Counted from the first letter of the stretch, positions 7,037 through 13,842 are shown. The stretch: DNA of 13,946 nt from an uncultured Eubacterium sp. (GCA_902475415.1 CABRZK010000031.1:1-13946); one strand, 5' to 3'. Notes: a model not told the origin generated them from the letters alone. Made by a program: numbers and translations.

Positions 7037-7735
7037 TTACTTTTCAGAGGAATCTTCCATGAAATCCGATACAAATTTTGGTTCTTCTCTGGTATAATCC
7101 GCTTCTGACCATATTTGTTTTCCATCATAAATAATACTTTTACACGGAGTATCTAATTCTGTATACGAACTTCCATATAGTTCTCCATCATAGGTTTCGG
7201 AACGTCCGCTTAATTTATCTGCTATGGTCAGTTTATACTCTTTTGCAGTCTTCATTGTCACAGAACCATCTTCATTCCGAACAAATGAAGGTCTGTAAAT
7301 GGCGCTCTTCCTGCTATCCGGCCACTGGCAATTGACAAATACTTTCTGGATACCCTCCTCTTTCTGACAATATATGTCTTTCACTCTCATATTACTCTCA
7401 TCTGTCGGAATGACAGGTACACAAAATATAATAAAGCACAAAACACATGCAGCTACCGCTGAAATCACACAACCCGCGGCTATTCTATTTTTTACAACTT
7501 TTCGGTTCCTTTTCACCATAGCCCGAAACCGGTCAGCACTTTGTTCTGTCTTATTTTTTTCTAACACAACTGGCATTTTCAACTGTTCATATATCCCTCT
7601 ACATGTCTGACACTGCTCCAAATGCCAATCTACAGTATCTCTCGTTGCCTCTCTGACAAGACCATCCTGATATAATGGCAGCAAATCCTGAATCATATCG
7701 CAGGAAATCTGATGCATTTTATTTTTTTCCGACAT
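7037..7735 (-). CDS. Zinc-finger (zf-HC2) transmembrane anti-sigma factor
   Basis: A membrane-anchored inhibitor of the ECF sigma factor encoded just upstream. The 232-residue protein has an N-terminal cytoplasmic anti-sigma domain (about 8-52) with C12 and the H38-x3-C42-x2-C45 zinc-binding signature (WHLEQCQTC). A basic stretch is followed by one membrane helix (about 86-108) and an extracytoplasmic domain of about 120 residues that I do not recognise and that may sense the signal. I chose the ATG at 7735: it overlaps the sigma stop by one base (TAATG) and has AAGG nine bases upstream, whereas the ATG at 7741 is too close to that site. The overlap implies translational coupling, keeping inhibitor and sigma in balance. 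The pair is more AT-rich than the neighbouring genes. Confidence 0.85.
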   Translation of the reverse strand: MSEKNKMHQISCDMIQDLLPLYQDGLVREATRDTVDWHLEQCQTCRGIYEQLKMPVVLEKNKTEQSADRFRAMVKRNRKVVKNRIAAGCVISAVAACVLCFIIFCVPVIPTDESNMRVKDIYCQKEEGIQKVFVNCQWPDSRKSAIYRPSFVRNEDGSVTMKTAKEYKLTIADKLSGRSETYDGELYGSSYTELDTPCKSIIYDGKQIWSEADYTREEPKFVSDFMEDSSEK

Positions 7736-8241
7736 TAACATTCACCTTCCTTCTTCCATTGGTCTAATATCTTTTTCTTTGCGCGATAATACACAACTCT
7801 TGCCCAGCTTTCTGATTTTCCAAATAAATCTGCAATATCCCGGAACGCCAGTTCTCCAAACGTCCGTAAAGAAAATACCTCTTTATACGGTTCGTCCATC
7901 ATATGAATAATTCTGTGAATCGATTTTAAAGTTTCCTGATTTATGATTATTGACTCTACAGTCTCACCACTCCACTCTAATTCCCTGTAAAGGACTTCAT
8001 CCGACACATGACGTTTTTCTTTTTTTATCTTTTTTAGCCAAATATTTCTTGCAATCGCACATAGCCATGTATAAATGCTGGAATTTCCTTTAAACTCAGT
8101 CCTTTTATATAATGCACGGCAAAAAGTTTCCTGTGTAATATCTTCTGCTTCGGATGAATTACGACAAAGTGATAACACATAATAATATACTGCTTCATAT
8201 TCTGCCATCAGGATATCCTGACTCATTTCATGTTCACTCAT
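7735..8241 (-). CDS. ECF-type RNA polymerase sigma factor
   Basis: A 168-residue sigma-70 family protein of the extracytoplasmic-function group, with only regions 2 and 4. Region 2 (about 12-78) includes YYYVLSLCRNSSEAEDITQE (core-binding and -10 recognition) and SSIYTWLCAIARNIWL. Region 4 (about 112-160) has DEPYKEVFSLR and the helix-turn-helix LAFRDIADLFGKSESWARVV, which reads the -35. The ATG at 8241 follows GGGGGTGA at good distance. Its promoter (8289-8316) has the ECF shape TGTAAC-16-AGTC, which suggests autoregulation. It is followed by its anti-sigma factor with a one-base overlap. Likely role: cell-envelope or stress response; the regulon is not visible here. Confidence 0.92.
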   Translation of the reverse strand: MSEHEMSQDILMAEYEAVYYYVLSLCRNSSEAEDITQETFCRALYKRTEFKGNSSIYTWLCAIARNIWLKKIKKEKRHVSDEVLYRELEWSGETVESIIINQETLKSIHRIIHMMDEPYKEVFSLRTFGELAFRDIADLFGKSESWARVVYYRAKKKILDQWKKEGEC

Positions 8242-8288
8242 CTGTATTCACCCCCAAAAACTTCATCATGATTTTGTTTTCTATTAAT

Positions 8289-8316
8289 TAGACTTCTCTG
8301 AAAGCAAAACGTTACA
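8289..8316 (-). promoter_or_regulatory. ECF-type (autoregulatory) promoter of the sigma operon
   Basis: On the minus strand TGTAAC (8311-8316) is followed after 16 bases by AGTC (8291-8294) and TA. This closely resembles the ECF promoter layout TGAAAC-N16-CGTC known for Bacillus sigma-W/sigma-M-type factors. The predicted start is near 8283, about 40 bases before the sigma ATG. No TATAAT-type promoter is seen in the same gap. Confidence 0.65.
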
Positions 8317-8325
8317 ATATTTTTC

Positions 8326-8410
8326 AAAAAAAATAGCCGCCGTTTGACCCCCCCAAAGTTAAACCTAAAAGCTAACTATTGGAGGTTGGTTCAGTTGGCT
8401 GCTATTTTTT
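8326..8410. other. Foldable repeat-like element, probable bidirectional terminator
   Basis: Long arms 8328-8342 (AAAAAATAGCCGCCG) and 8396-8410 pair over 15 positions with one mismatch and one wobble. They enclose a second hairpin, GTTTGAC (8342-8348) / GTTAAAC (8358-8364), whose loop includes most of a seven-C run, and a perfect Shine-Dalgarno-like GGAGG (8381-8385). The outer stem ends in six T on plus and eight T on minus, so it could terminate the sua5 transcript before the sigma operon. GGAGG is followed by TTG-GCT-GCT-ATT-TTT-TAG, only five codons. From memory, similar strings recur as small dispersed loci in Lachnospiraceae, but I cannot confirm that here. Confidence 0.5.
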
Positions 8411-8437
8411 AGTCAATTACTTATAAACTCGGGCGTA

Positions 8438-8451
8438 CCACCTATCGGTGG
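8438..8451. repeat. Small hairpin CCACC-TATC-GGTGG
   Basis: A perfect five-pair stem with a four-base loop, followed on the plus strand by ATCCTTTT. It stands 11 bases beyond the stop codon of the LMW-phosphatase-like gene and next to the element at 8326-8410, of which it may be the outer part. Confidence 0.45.
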
Positions 8452-8461
8452 CATCCTTTTA

Positions 8462-8917
8462 TTATATAGCATACTGTTCATTTAATATCTCTGCCAGTTT
8501 ATGTATCGTATTGGACAATGTCTCATAACAGATTCCGTAAGTCACCAGTTCTGCTCCATACGGATCCAAAATCTCCAGTTCGTCACCCGTCAGATCTGTC
8601 AATACTTCCACGTTCTGTGCACCTTCCATTTCCAGAACTTTTTCTTTGGCAGCCTGATCAAAAGTCAGTATCAACGTCGTTTCCCCAAAATCCGTTGATT
8701 CCAGCTGGCTGGACATATAATTTTCCAGTGTGATACCATTGCTGATCATAACCGCCTCTGCTTTCTGATTCAACGGTTCCGGAAAAAGCACTACAATGCC
8801 TCTGGCCAGGATTTCCACCGGGAATGACAGAGTCTCCCGCTGCAAAATAGCGGCTGCCATGGGCTCCCGACAGATTGCCCGTTTCCCCACAAAGATTATC
8901 TTCTCTATTTTTTCCAA
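8462..8917 (-). CDS. Low-molecular-weight protein-tyrosine-phosphatase-like protein, catalytic Cys missing
   Basis: The fold and length (151 residues) match LMW phosphatases of the YwlE/Wzb/arsenate-reductase type. The N-terminus IIFVGKRAICREPMAAAIL aligns with the family P-loop FVCxGNxCRSPMAE. The nucleophilic cysteine is glycine (G11) and the conserved GN is RA, while C16, R17 and P19 remain. The general-acid motif is kept as DPYG (D118). It is therefore probably catalytically dead as a phosphatase and may be a binding or regulatory protein. The start is TTG at 8917: GAGGTG lies at normal distance, whereas the ATG at 8953 has its purine-rich site too close. Its position behind sua5 mirrors the ywlC-ywlE neighbourhood of Bacillus, supporting descent from a ywlE-like gene. 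Confidence 0.8.
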   Translation of the reverse strand: MEKIEKIIFVGKRAICREPMAAAILQRETLSFPVEILARGIVVLFPEPLNQKAEAVMISNGITLENYMSSQLESTDFGETTLILTFDQAAKEKVLEMEGAQNVEVLTDLTGDELEILDPYGAELVTYGICYETLSNTIHKLAEILNEQYAI

Positions 8918-9007
8918 ATTTTCACCTCGTTTTGAATTTACGCATGCGAACATTCTCCGGAACGATTGATCCCGAAGTAATGTCCAATCTGCATGAATAT
9001 CCGATTC

Positions 9008-10090
9008 TTATACTTCAATCACCTGATGTCCGGCTGCCTTCAGCAAACGGTTCATGATGGCATGACCGATCCGCGGTGTGGCAAAACTTTCTGAAAAAAT
9101 CACATCCACATCCCGCTCATCAAAATCACGCAAAATAGCATACAGATGCTGAGCGATACTGTCCTCATCCTGTCTGCTTCCGGTACTTTCGATCACATCT
9201 CCTGTATACGCTGCCCGGCTTTCATCCGTACAGATAATTCCCACTTTTTCACCTTTTGCCTGATGCTCGGCTGTCAGTTCATTGATCCGCCTGATCACCG
9301 CATCCGCATTACCGGATACAATCGTCAGATTTGCTTTCGGCGCATAATGTCTGTATTTCATTCCCGGTGCTTTCGGATGTACATTCGGATCTGCACTGGT
9401 AAATCCAGGATCATCCTTTACTTCGCCGATTACTTCTGAAAGCATGTCTTTTGTAATGTATCCCGGGCGCAAAATCATCGGTACTTCTTCGCTCAGATCG
9501 ATAATTGTAGATTCGATTCCGATTCCTACTGCTCCGCCATCCAGAATCATCGGGATTTTTCCTTTCAGATCTTCATAAACGTGCTCTGCCAGTGTCGGGC
9601 TCGGTCTGCCGGATGTATTGGCACTTGGTGCTGCGATATACCCACAGCTCTCACGGATCAGCGCCAGCGCCGTCGGATGAGATGGCATACGGACAGCCAC
9701 AGTATCCAGTCCACCTGTGGTCTCATAAGGAACAGCATCACTCTTGCGAAAGATCATCGTCAGCGGTCCCGGCCAGAATGCATCAGCCAGTACCTTTGCC
9801 TGTGGCGGTATCTCCGCTGTAATTTTATCCAGCGCCTCGAAATCGGCAATATGCACAATCAATGGATTGTCAGACGGACGCCCTTTTGCTGCATAAATTC
9901 GTTTCGCCCCTTCCGGCAGTAACGCGTCTGCTCCCAGTCCATATACTGTCTCTGTCGGGAATCCAACCAGTCCGCCTTCACGGATAATTTCGGCAGCTTC
10001 CCGTATAATACTCATATCAGGATGCATGGCATCCACTTTTTTCACCTGTGTAATCATTGTTTTTTCATCATTTTTAGTATTTGTATTCAT
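9008..10090 (-). CDS. sua5: L-threonylcarbamoyladenylate synthase (Sua5/YwlC)
   Basis: Makes threonylcarbamoyl-AMP from threonine, bicarbonate and ATP, the first step of t6A tRNA modification at position 37. The YrdC domain includes GGLVGFPTETVYGLGADA, IYAAKGRPSDNPLIVHI and PSANTSGRPSPT. After the linker with KAPGMKYRHYAPKA comes the C-terminal Sua5 domain, so this is the long Sua5 form, not short YrdC. The start is uncertain. ATG 10090 (360 residues) coincides with the predicted transcription start, making the mRNA potentially leaderless. ATG 10057 (349 residues) fits the family length better, but neither has a ribosome binding site. The ATG-less region further upstream holds the promoter. 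The LMW-phosphatase-like gene follows after 90 bases, probably in one transcript. Confidence 0.93.
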   Translation of the reverse strand: MNTNTKNDEKTMITQVKKVDAMHPDMSIIREAAEIIREGGLVGFPTETVYGLGADALLPEGAKRIYAAKGRPSDNPLIVHIADFEALDKITAEIPPQAKVLADAFWPGPLTMIFRKSDAVPYETTGGLDTVAVRMPSHPTALALIRESCGYIAAPSANTSGRPSPTLAEHVYEDLKGKIPMILDGGAVGIGIESTIIDLSEEVPMILRPGYITKDMLSEVIGEVKDDPGFTSADPNVHPKAPGMKYRHYAPKANLTIVSGNADAVIRRINELTAEHQAKGEKVGIICTDESRAAYTGDVIESTGSRQDEDSIAQHLYAILRDFDERDVDVIFSESFATPRIGHAIMNRLLKAAGHQVIEV

Positions 10091-10097
10091 GCAAACC

Positions 10098-10126
10098 AGT
10101 ATACCACAAAAGATTTTACTTGTCAG
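10098..10126 (-). promoter_or_regulatory. Promoter of sua5
   Basis: On the minus strand CTGACA (10121-10126), a 17-base spacer, then TGG-TATACT (10098-10103), an extended -10. Very good match. The start would fall at about 10090-10092, at or next to the upstream ATG. Confidence 0.75.
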
Positions 10127-10149
10127 CACCTGTCACCTGCGAGTATACT
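10120..10149 (+). promoter_or_regulatory. Promoter of the galM operon
   Basis: On the plus strand TTGTCA (10120-10125), an 18-base spacer, then TATACT (10144-10149). The -35 overlaps the -35 of the sua5 promoter on the other strand by five bases, so the two promoters diverge from one shared site. The leader to galM is about 30 bases. Confidence 0.65.
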
Positions 10150-10186
10150 GTTATTAACTACAAGTAGAAAGAATGAGGGTTTTGAA

Positions 10187-11236
10187 ATGAATATTACAAA
10201 AAGTTCTTTTGGAATCACCACTGACGGCGAAGAAGCATTTTTGTACCGTCTGGAAAATACATCAGGAGCATACGTTACCATCACAAGTTTCGGTTGCCGT
10301 ATTGTAAGCATCTGTGTTCCGGATAAAACCGGTGAATTACGCGACGTCTGCCTTGGCTATGACACGCTTGCAGAGTATGAGAAAGATACCGCAAGCTTTG
10401 GTGCTGTCGTAGGGCGACATGCCAACCGCATTGAGAAAGGTACCTTTACCCTGAATGATAAAACTTATCATCTGGCCATCAACAATGGTCCAAACCATCT
10501 GCATGGCGGTATCCGCGGATTCCACTACTACAACTGGAATTCCCAGCAGACCGGCAATTCTGTAAAATTCACCAGAGTATCCCCGGATGGAGAAGAAGGT
10601 TATCCAGGTACTTTAACTATGAGTGTAACTTACTGCTGGAGTGAAGACAATGAACTTTCCATTACTTATGAAGCATCCAGTGATCAGGATACCGTATTTA
10701 ATACCACGAACCATTCCTACTTCAACCTGAACGGAGAGGCTTCCGGTTCTGTCCTTGAGCATGTTCTGATGATCAATGCAGATCAATATACCGAGACAGA
10801 TGAGAATGATCTGACCACCGGCGTAATTTCCGATGTCGATGGTACACCATTTGATTTCCGTACTCCGAAAGCGATCGGACAGGATATTTTTGCAGATCAT
10901 CCACAATTGAAATATTCGAAAACCTATGATCATAACTTTGTATTAAACGGAACCGGGCTGAAAGAAGCTGCCACCCTGTATTCCCAGGAATCCGGCATTC
11001 GCCTGACCTGCTTTACAGACCAGCCAGGTATGCAGTTATATGTACCGGCACAGTCCCCGGCGAGCCATGGCAAAAATGGCATTACTTACCCGGCGTACGG
11101 AAGCGCCTGCCTGGAGACACAGCATTTTCCAAATGCTACCAGTCATCCGAACTTTCCTTCCGTTATTTTAAAAGCCGGAGACACTTTTAAATCCAAAACC
11201 GTTTTTCATTTTTCCGTAACATCACCGAAACGATAA
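10187..11236 (+). CDS. galM: Aldose 1-epimerase (galactose mutarotase)
   Basis: Interconverts alpha and beta anomers of hexoses; cytoplasmic, feeding galactose and related sugars into the Leloir pathway. The 349 residues match the family. Visible motifs are VVGRHANRI (about 75-82), NGPNHLHGG (100-108), NHSYFNLNG with the catalytic His at 176, YDHNFVLN (Asp 248) and CLETQHFPN with the catalytic Glu at 310. The frame is open upstream, but the ATG at 10187 has GAGGG at about eight bases and gives the normal N-terminus, so I start there. It heads a three-gene plus-strand operon: the next gene starts 13 bases later with its ribosome binding site touching the galM stop. Confidence 0.95.
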   Translation: MNITKSSFGITTDGEEAFLYRLENTSGAYVTITSFGCRIVSICVPDKTGELRDVCLGYDTLAEYEKDTASFGAVVGRHANRIEKGTFTLNDKTYHLAINNGPNHLHGGIRGFHYYNWNSQQTGNSVKFTRVSPDGEEGYPGTLTMSVTYCWSEDNELSITYEASSDQDTVFNTTNHSYFNLNGEASGSVLEHVLMINADQYTETDENDLTTGVISDVDGTPFDFRTPKAIGQDIFADHPQLKYSKTYDHNFVLNGTGLKEAATLYSQESGIRLTCFTDQPGMQLYVPAQSPASHGKNGITYPAYGSACLETQHFPNATSHPNFPSVILKAGDTFKSKTVFHFSVTSPKR

Positions 11237-11249
11237 GGAGTGATCTTTG

Positions 11250-13187
11250 ATGTCAATGGAACATTATCGTGCTGCCCAGAGGGCAGGAAAAAAAGAATTA
11301 CAGACACGGGCCGCACAGAAGCTTCCCACTGATATGCCTGCTCTGGATGCCATTCTGGAGCATGTGGATATCAGTGGCGAAGTGCCTCTGGGACTGGTAG
11401 ATATACCCACAGAACTGATCGTCGGCACCAAAACAATTGGGCGCACATCTTCTTTTGCGCCTAATTTTATGCCGATTCTGGGAGATAATACAGAATTTGC
11501 CGCCAAATGGGCCGCCCTGTGTGATGCTCATCTGCGGGAAGGTATCCGTGATCCCATTGTCGCTTATGAGTACATGAATCGCTATTATGTACAGGAAGGC
11601 AACAAACGTGTCAGCGTACTGAAATACTTCGGTGCCATCAGTGTGCCCGGATATGTCACCAGAATCATCCCGGCCAGAGAAGATACCAAAGAAAGCCGAC
11701 TTTACTATGAATTTCTTGATTTTTATAATGCTACCAGCATCAATTATCTGTTTTTCAGTAAAGAAGGTTCCTATCTGCATCTCGCTTATCACCTGGGTCA
11801 CAGACGCTATGAGCGTTGGAGTATGGATGACCGTATCGTATTCCGCTCCTGCTATAATCGCTTTTCAGATGCTTTCCAGGAGCTGGGCGGCGACCGCCTG
11901 AATATGACGACAGGTGATGCCATGCTCATTTATCTGGATCTGTTTGATTACAATCAGTTAAAGGATGAGACACCATCTGAAATCAAAGAAAATCTGAAAA
12001 AAATGTGGGCTGAGTTTGAGCTGAAAAATGCACAGGAAAAACCATCGGTAAAATTCGATCCGGCTCCTGAGCAGAAAAAGAACATTCTGACCAAACTTCT
12101 GACTCCTTCGGAGGAAGAGACGATCACCCACATTGCATTTATCAATAAAAAGACACCGGAAACTTCCAGCTGGACTTATGCTCATGAACTTGGCCGGCTG
12201 TATCTGAAGGATGCATTCCACGGACGCGTACAGACCAAAGCCTATGACAACATCTCCGGCACAGAAGATGCCGTGGCTGCCATTGAACAGGCCATCGCTG
12301 ACGGAAACGAGATGATCTTCACTACTTCACCGGAGTTTTTAAGTGCCAGTCTGCGAACGGCCGTAAATCACCCGGAAGTCAAGATTTTAAACTGTTCCCT
12401 GAACGCTTCCCACAAATATATCCGCACTTACTATGGACGTATGTATGAAGCGAAATTTCTGATCGGTGTGCTGGCCGGCATTATGACGGACACGAACAAG
12501 ATCGGTTACATCGCAGATTATCCGATCTACGGTATGACTGCAAATATCAATGCTTTTGCACTGGGTGTTAAAATGGTCAATCCAAAGGCAAAAATTTATC
12601 TGGAATGGTCTACACTGAAAGAAAATGAACATGTAGATCTTACCAGTAAACTGTACGCTCTGGGAGCCACCTACATCTCCCATCAGGACATGATCATTCC
12701 GAGAAAAATTTCCCGACAGTTCGGTCTCTTCCGTGTCAACGGCGAGACACCGGTCAACTTGGCATTTCCTGCCTGGAACTGGGGAAAATACTACGAACGA
12801 ATCATCCGCAATGTCCAGAACGGCATCTGGAATACAGAGGGAAAATCGGATTCCAACAAAGCCCTTCACTACTGGTGGGGTATGTCCTCGGATGTCATCG
12901 ACGTTGTTTGGTCATCTGCCATTCCGGACGAAACCAAACATCTCCTTGATACACTGAGCAATGCAATCCGAAACTATGAGTTCAACCCGTTTGACGGTAT
13001 CCTGCATTCCCAGCAGGGAATGGTATCCAAAGATGCCTCTCACAGCCTGAGTCCAAAGGAAATCATTTCCATTGACTGGCTGGCGGACAATATCATCGGT
13101 CGCATTCCTACTGCCGAAGAGCTCCGGGAAGATGCCCAGAATGTGGTACGGCAGGAAGGAATTCGCAAGGAGGAACCGACACCATGA
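11250..13187 (+). CDS. ParB-like domain fused to BMP/PnrA-type ligand-binding domain (cytosolic)
   Basis: A 645-residue protein. Residues about 48-140 resemble the ParB/sulfiredoxin fold: IPTELIV, then LREGIRDPIVAYEYMNRYYV and QEGNKRVSVLKYFGAISVPG, where GNKR sits at the place of the ParB GxxR motif. Residues about 145-285 are a helical linker domain rich in Tyr and Trp that I do not recognise. Residues about 292-620 match the BMP/PnrA family of nucleoside-binding proteins: THIAFINKK, then EAKFLIGVLAGIMTDTNKIG (400-418) and INAFALGVKMVNPKAKIYLE. There is no signal peptide, lipobox or membrane segment, and no ABC permease or ATPase gene nearby, so it is unlikely to serve a transporter. An intracellular purine/nucleoside sensor is an inference. 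AAGGAG lies nine bases before the chosen ATG, and the stop overlaps the next start (ATGA). Confidence 0.78.
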   Translation: MSMEHYRAAQRAGKKELQTRAAQKLPTDMPALDAILEHVDISGEVPLGLVDIPTELIVGTKTIGRTSSFAPNFMPILGDNTEFAAKWAALCDAHLREGIRDPIVAYEYMNRYYVQEGNKRVSVLKYFGAISVPGYVTRIIPAREDTKESRLYYEFLDFYNATSINYLFFSKEGSYLHLAYHLGHRRYERWSMDDRIVFRSCYNRFSDAFQELGGDRLNMTTGDAMLIYLDLFDYNQLKDETPSEIKENLKKMWAEFELKNAQEKPSVKFDPAPEQKKNILTKLLTPSEEETITHIAFINKKTPETSSWTYAHELGRLYLKDAFHGRVQTKAYDNISGTEDAVAAIEQAIADGNEMIFTTSPEFLSASLRTAVNHPEVKILNCSLNASHKYIRTYYGRMYEAKFLIGVLAGIMTDTNKIGYIADYPIYGMTANINAFALGVKMVNPKAKIYLEWSTLKENEHVDLTSKLYALGATYISHQDMIIPRKISRQFGLFRVNGETPVNLAFPAWNWGKYYERIIRNVQNGIWNTEGKSDSNKALHYWWGMSSDVIDVVWSSAIPDETKHLLDTLSNAIRNYEFNPFDGILHSQQGMVSKDASHSLSPKEIISIDWLADNIIGRIPTAEELREDAQNVVRQEGIRKEEPTP

Positions 13188-13774
13188 AAATCTTAGCTGT
13201 TTCCGATACCGAATCTACGGCATTGTGGGACCACTATAACAGCAATAAAATTACCGATACAGACCTCATCCTCTCCTGTGGTGACCTGAATCCACAATAT
13301 CTGTCATTTCTCGTCAGCTGTACGAATCTGCCACTGCTGTATGTTCATGGCAATCACGATGAGAAATATGACCGTACACCACCGGAAGGCTGTATCTGTA
13401 TCGATGACAAAATATATGTACACGAGGGCATCAGAATCCTCGGTCTGGGTGGCTGCATGCCATATAAACCCGGAAAATACATGTATACGGAAAAAGAAAT
13501 GAAGCGCCGCCTGCTACATATCAAGCACCAGTTGATCCTGCACCATGGTTTTGACATTCTGCTGACCCATGCCCCGGCTCAGGGACTTGGTGACGGCGAA
13601 GATCATGCACATCAGGGATACGAGACATTCCTGAAGCTTCTGGATAAATACCAGCCAAAATATATGGTACACGGTCATATGCATCTGCAGTATAACTGTT
13701 CCCTGCAGCGCACAACGCAATATCATAATACCCAGATCATCAATGCCTACGAAAAGCATTTCTGGGAATATTAG
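13184..13774 (+). CDS. Calcineurin-like metallophosphoesterase
   Basis: A cytosolic two-metal phosphoesterase of 196 residues. Motifs in order: VSDTES (D8; glutamate at position 10 where the family's DxH histidine usually stands), SCGDLNP (D34), HGNHDE (N57, H58), LLTHAP (H129) and HGHMH (H165, H167). The segment GLGDGEDHAHQGYETFLKLLDKYQPKYMVHGH is typical of the family branch that includes small YfcE-like enzymes. Its ATG lies inside the stop of the preceding fusion gene (ATGA overlap), and GGAGG is placed within that gene's end, so the two proteins are translationally coupled. The substrate is unknown; a cyclic or di-nucleotide phosphodiester would fit the nucleoside-binding partner, but this is a guess. 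It is followed by a terminator. Confidence 0.9.
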   Translation: MKILAVSDTESTALWDHYNSNKITDTDLILSCGDLNPQYLSFLVSCTNLPLLYVHGNHDEKYDRTPPEGCICIDDKIYVHEGIRILGLGGCMPYKPGKYMYTEKEMKRRLLHIKHQLILHHGFDILLTHAPAQGLGDGEDHAHQGYETFLKLLDKYQPKYMVHGHMHLQYNCSLQRTTQYHNTQIINAYEKHFWEY

Positions 13775-13776
13775 TG

Positions 13777-13842
13777 CAGCGATTTCTAAATACCACATAT
13801 AATTTGCCCGCGTTCTATATGGTGCTTATTTAAGAAACGCTG
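13777..13842. repeat. Long imperfect hairpin after the metallophosphoesterase stop
   Basis: Starting two bases after the stop codon, arms of about 25 bases (CAGCG, TTTCT, AAATA, CCAC, ATATA pairing with TATAT, GGTG, TTATT, AGAA, CGCTG) fold with a few small bulges around a 14-base loop. No T-run follows, so it is not itself a terminator. It could be a 3' mRNA-stabilising structure or a small dispersed repeat. Confidence 0.5.

Noticed and set aside
8381..8412. Shine-Dalgarno plus TTG start in the 8326-8410 element as a toxin gene
   Set aside because: The frame ends after five codons, so no toxin is encoded here; at most it is a remnant or regulatory sequence.
10022..10186. N-terminal extension of galM from the upstream ATG at 10022
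   Set aside because: It would run through the divergent promoters and sua5 coding sequence and adds 55 non-family residues; the ATG at 10187 has a proper ribosome binding site.
11250..13187. Calling the BMP-domain gene an ABC-transporter substrate-binding protein
   Set aside because: The BMP match is real, but the protein has no signal peptide or lipobox, carries a ParB-like domain in front, and no permease or ATPase gene is next to it.
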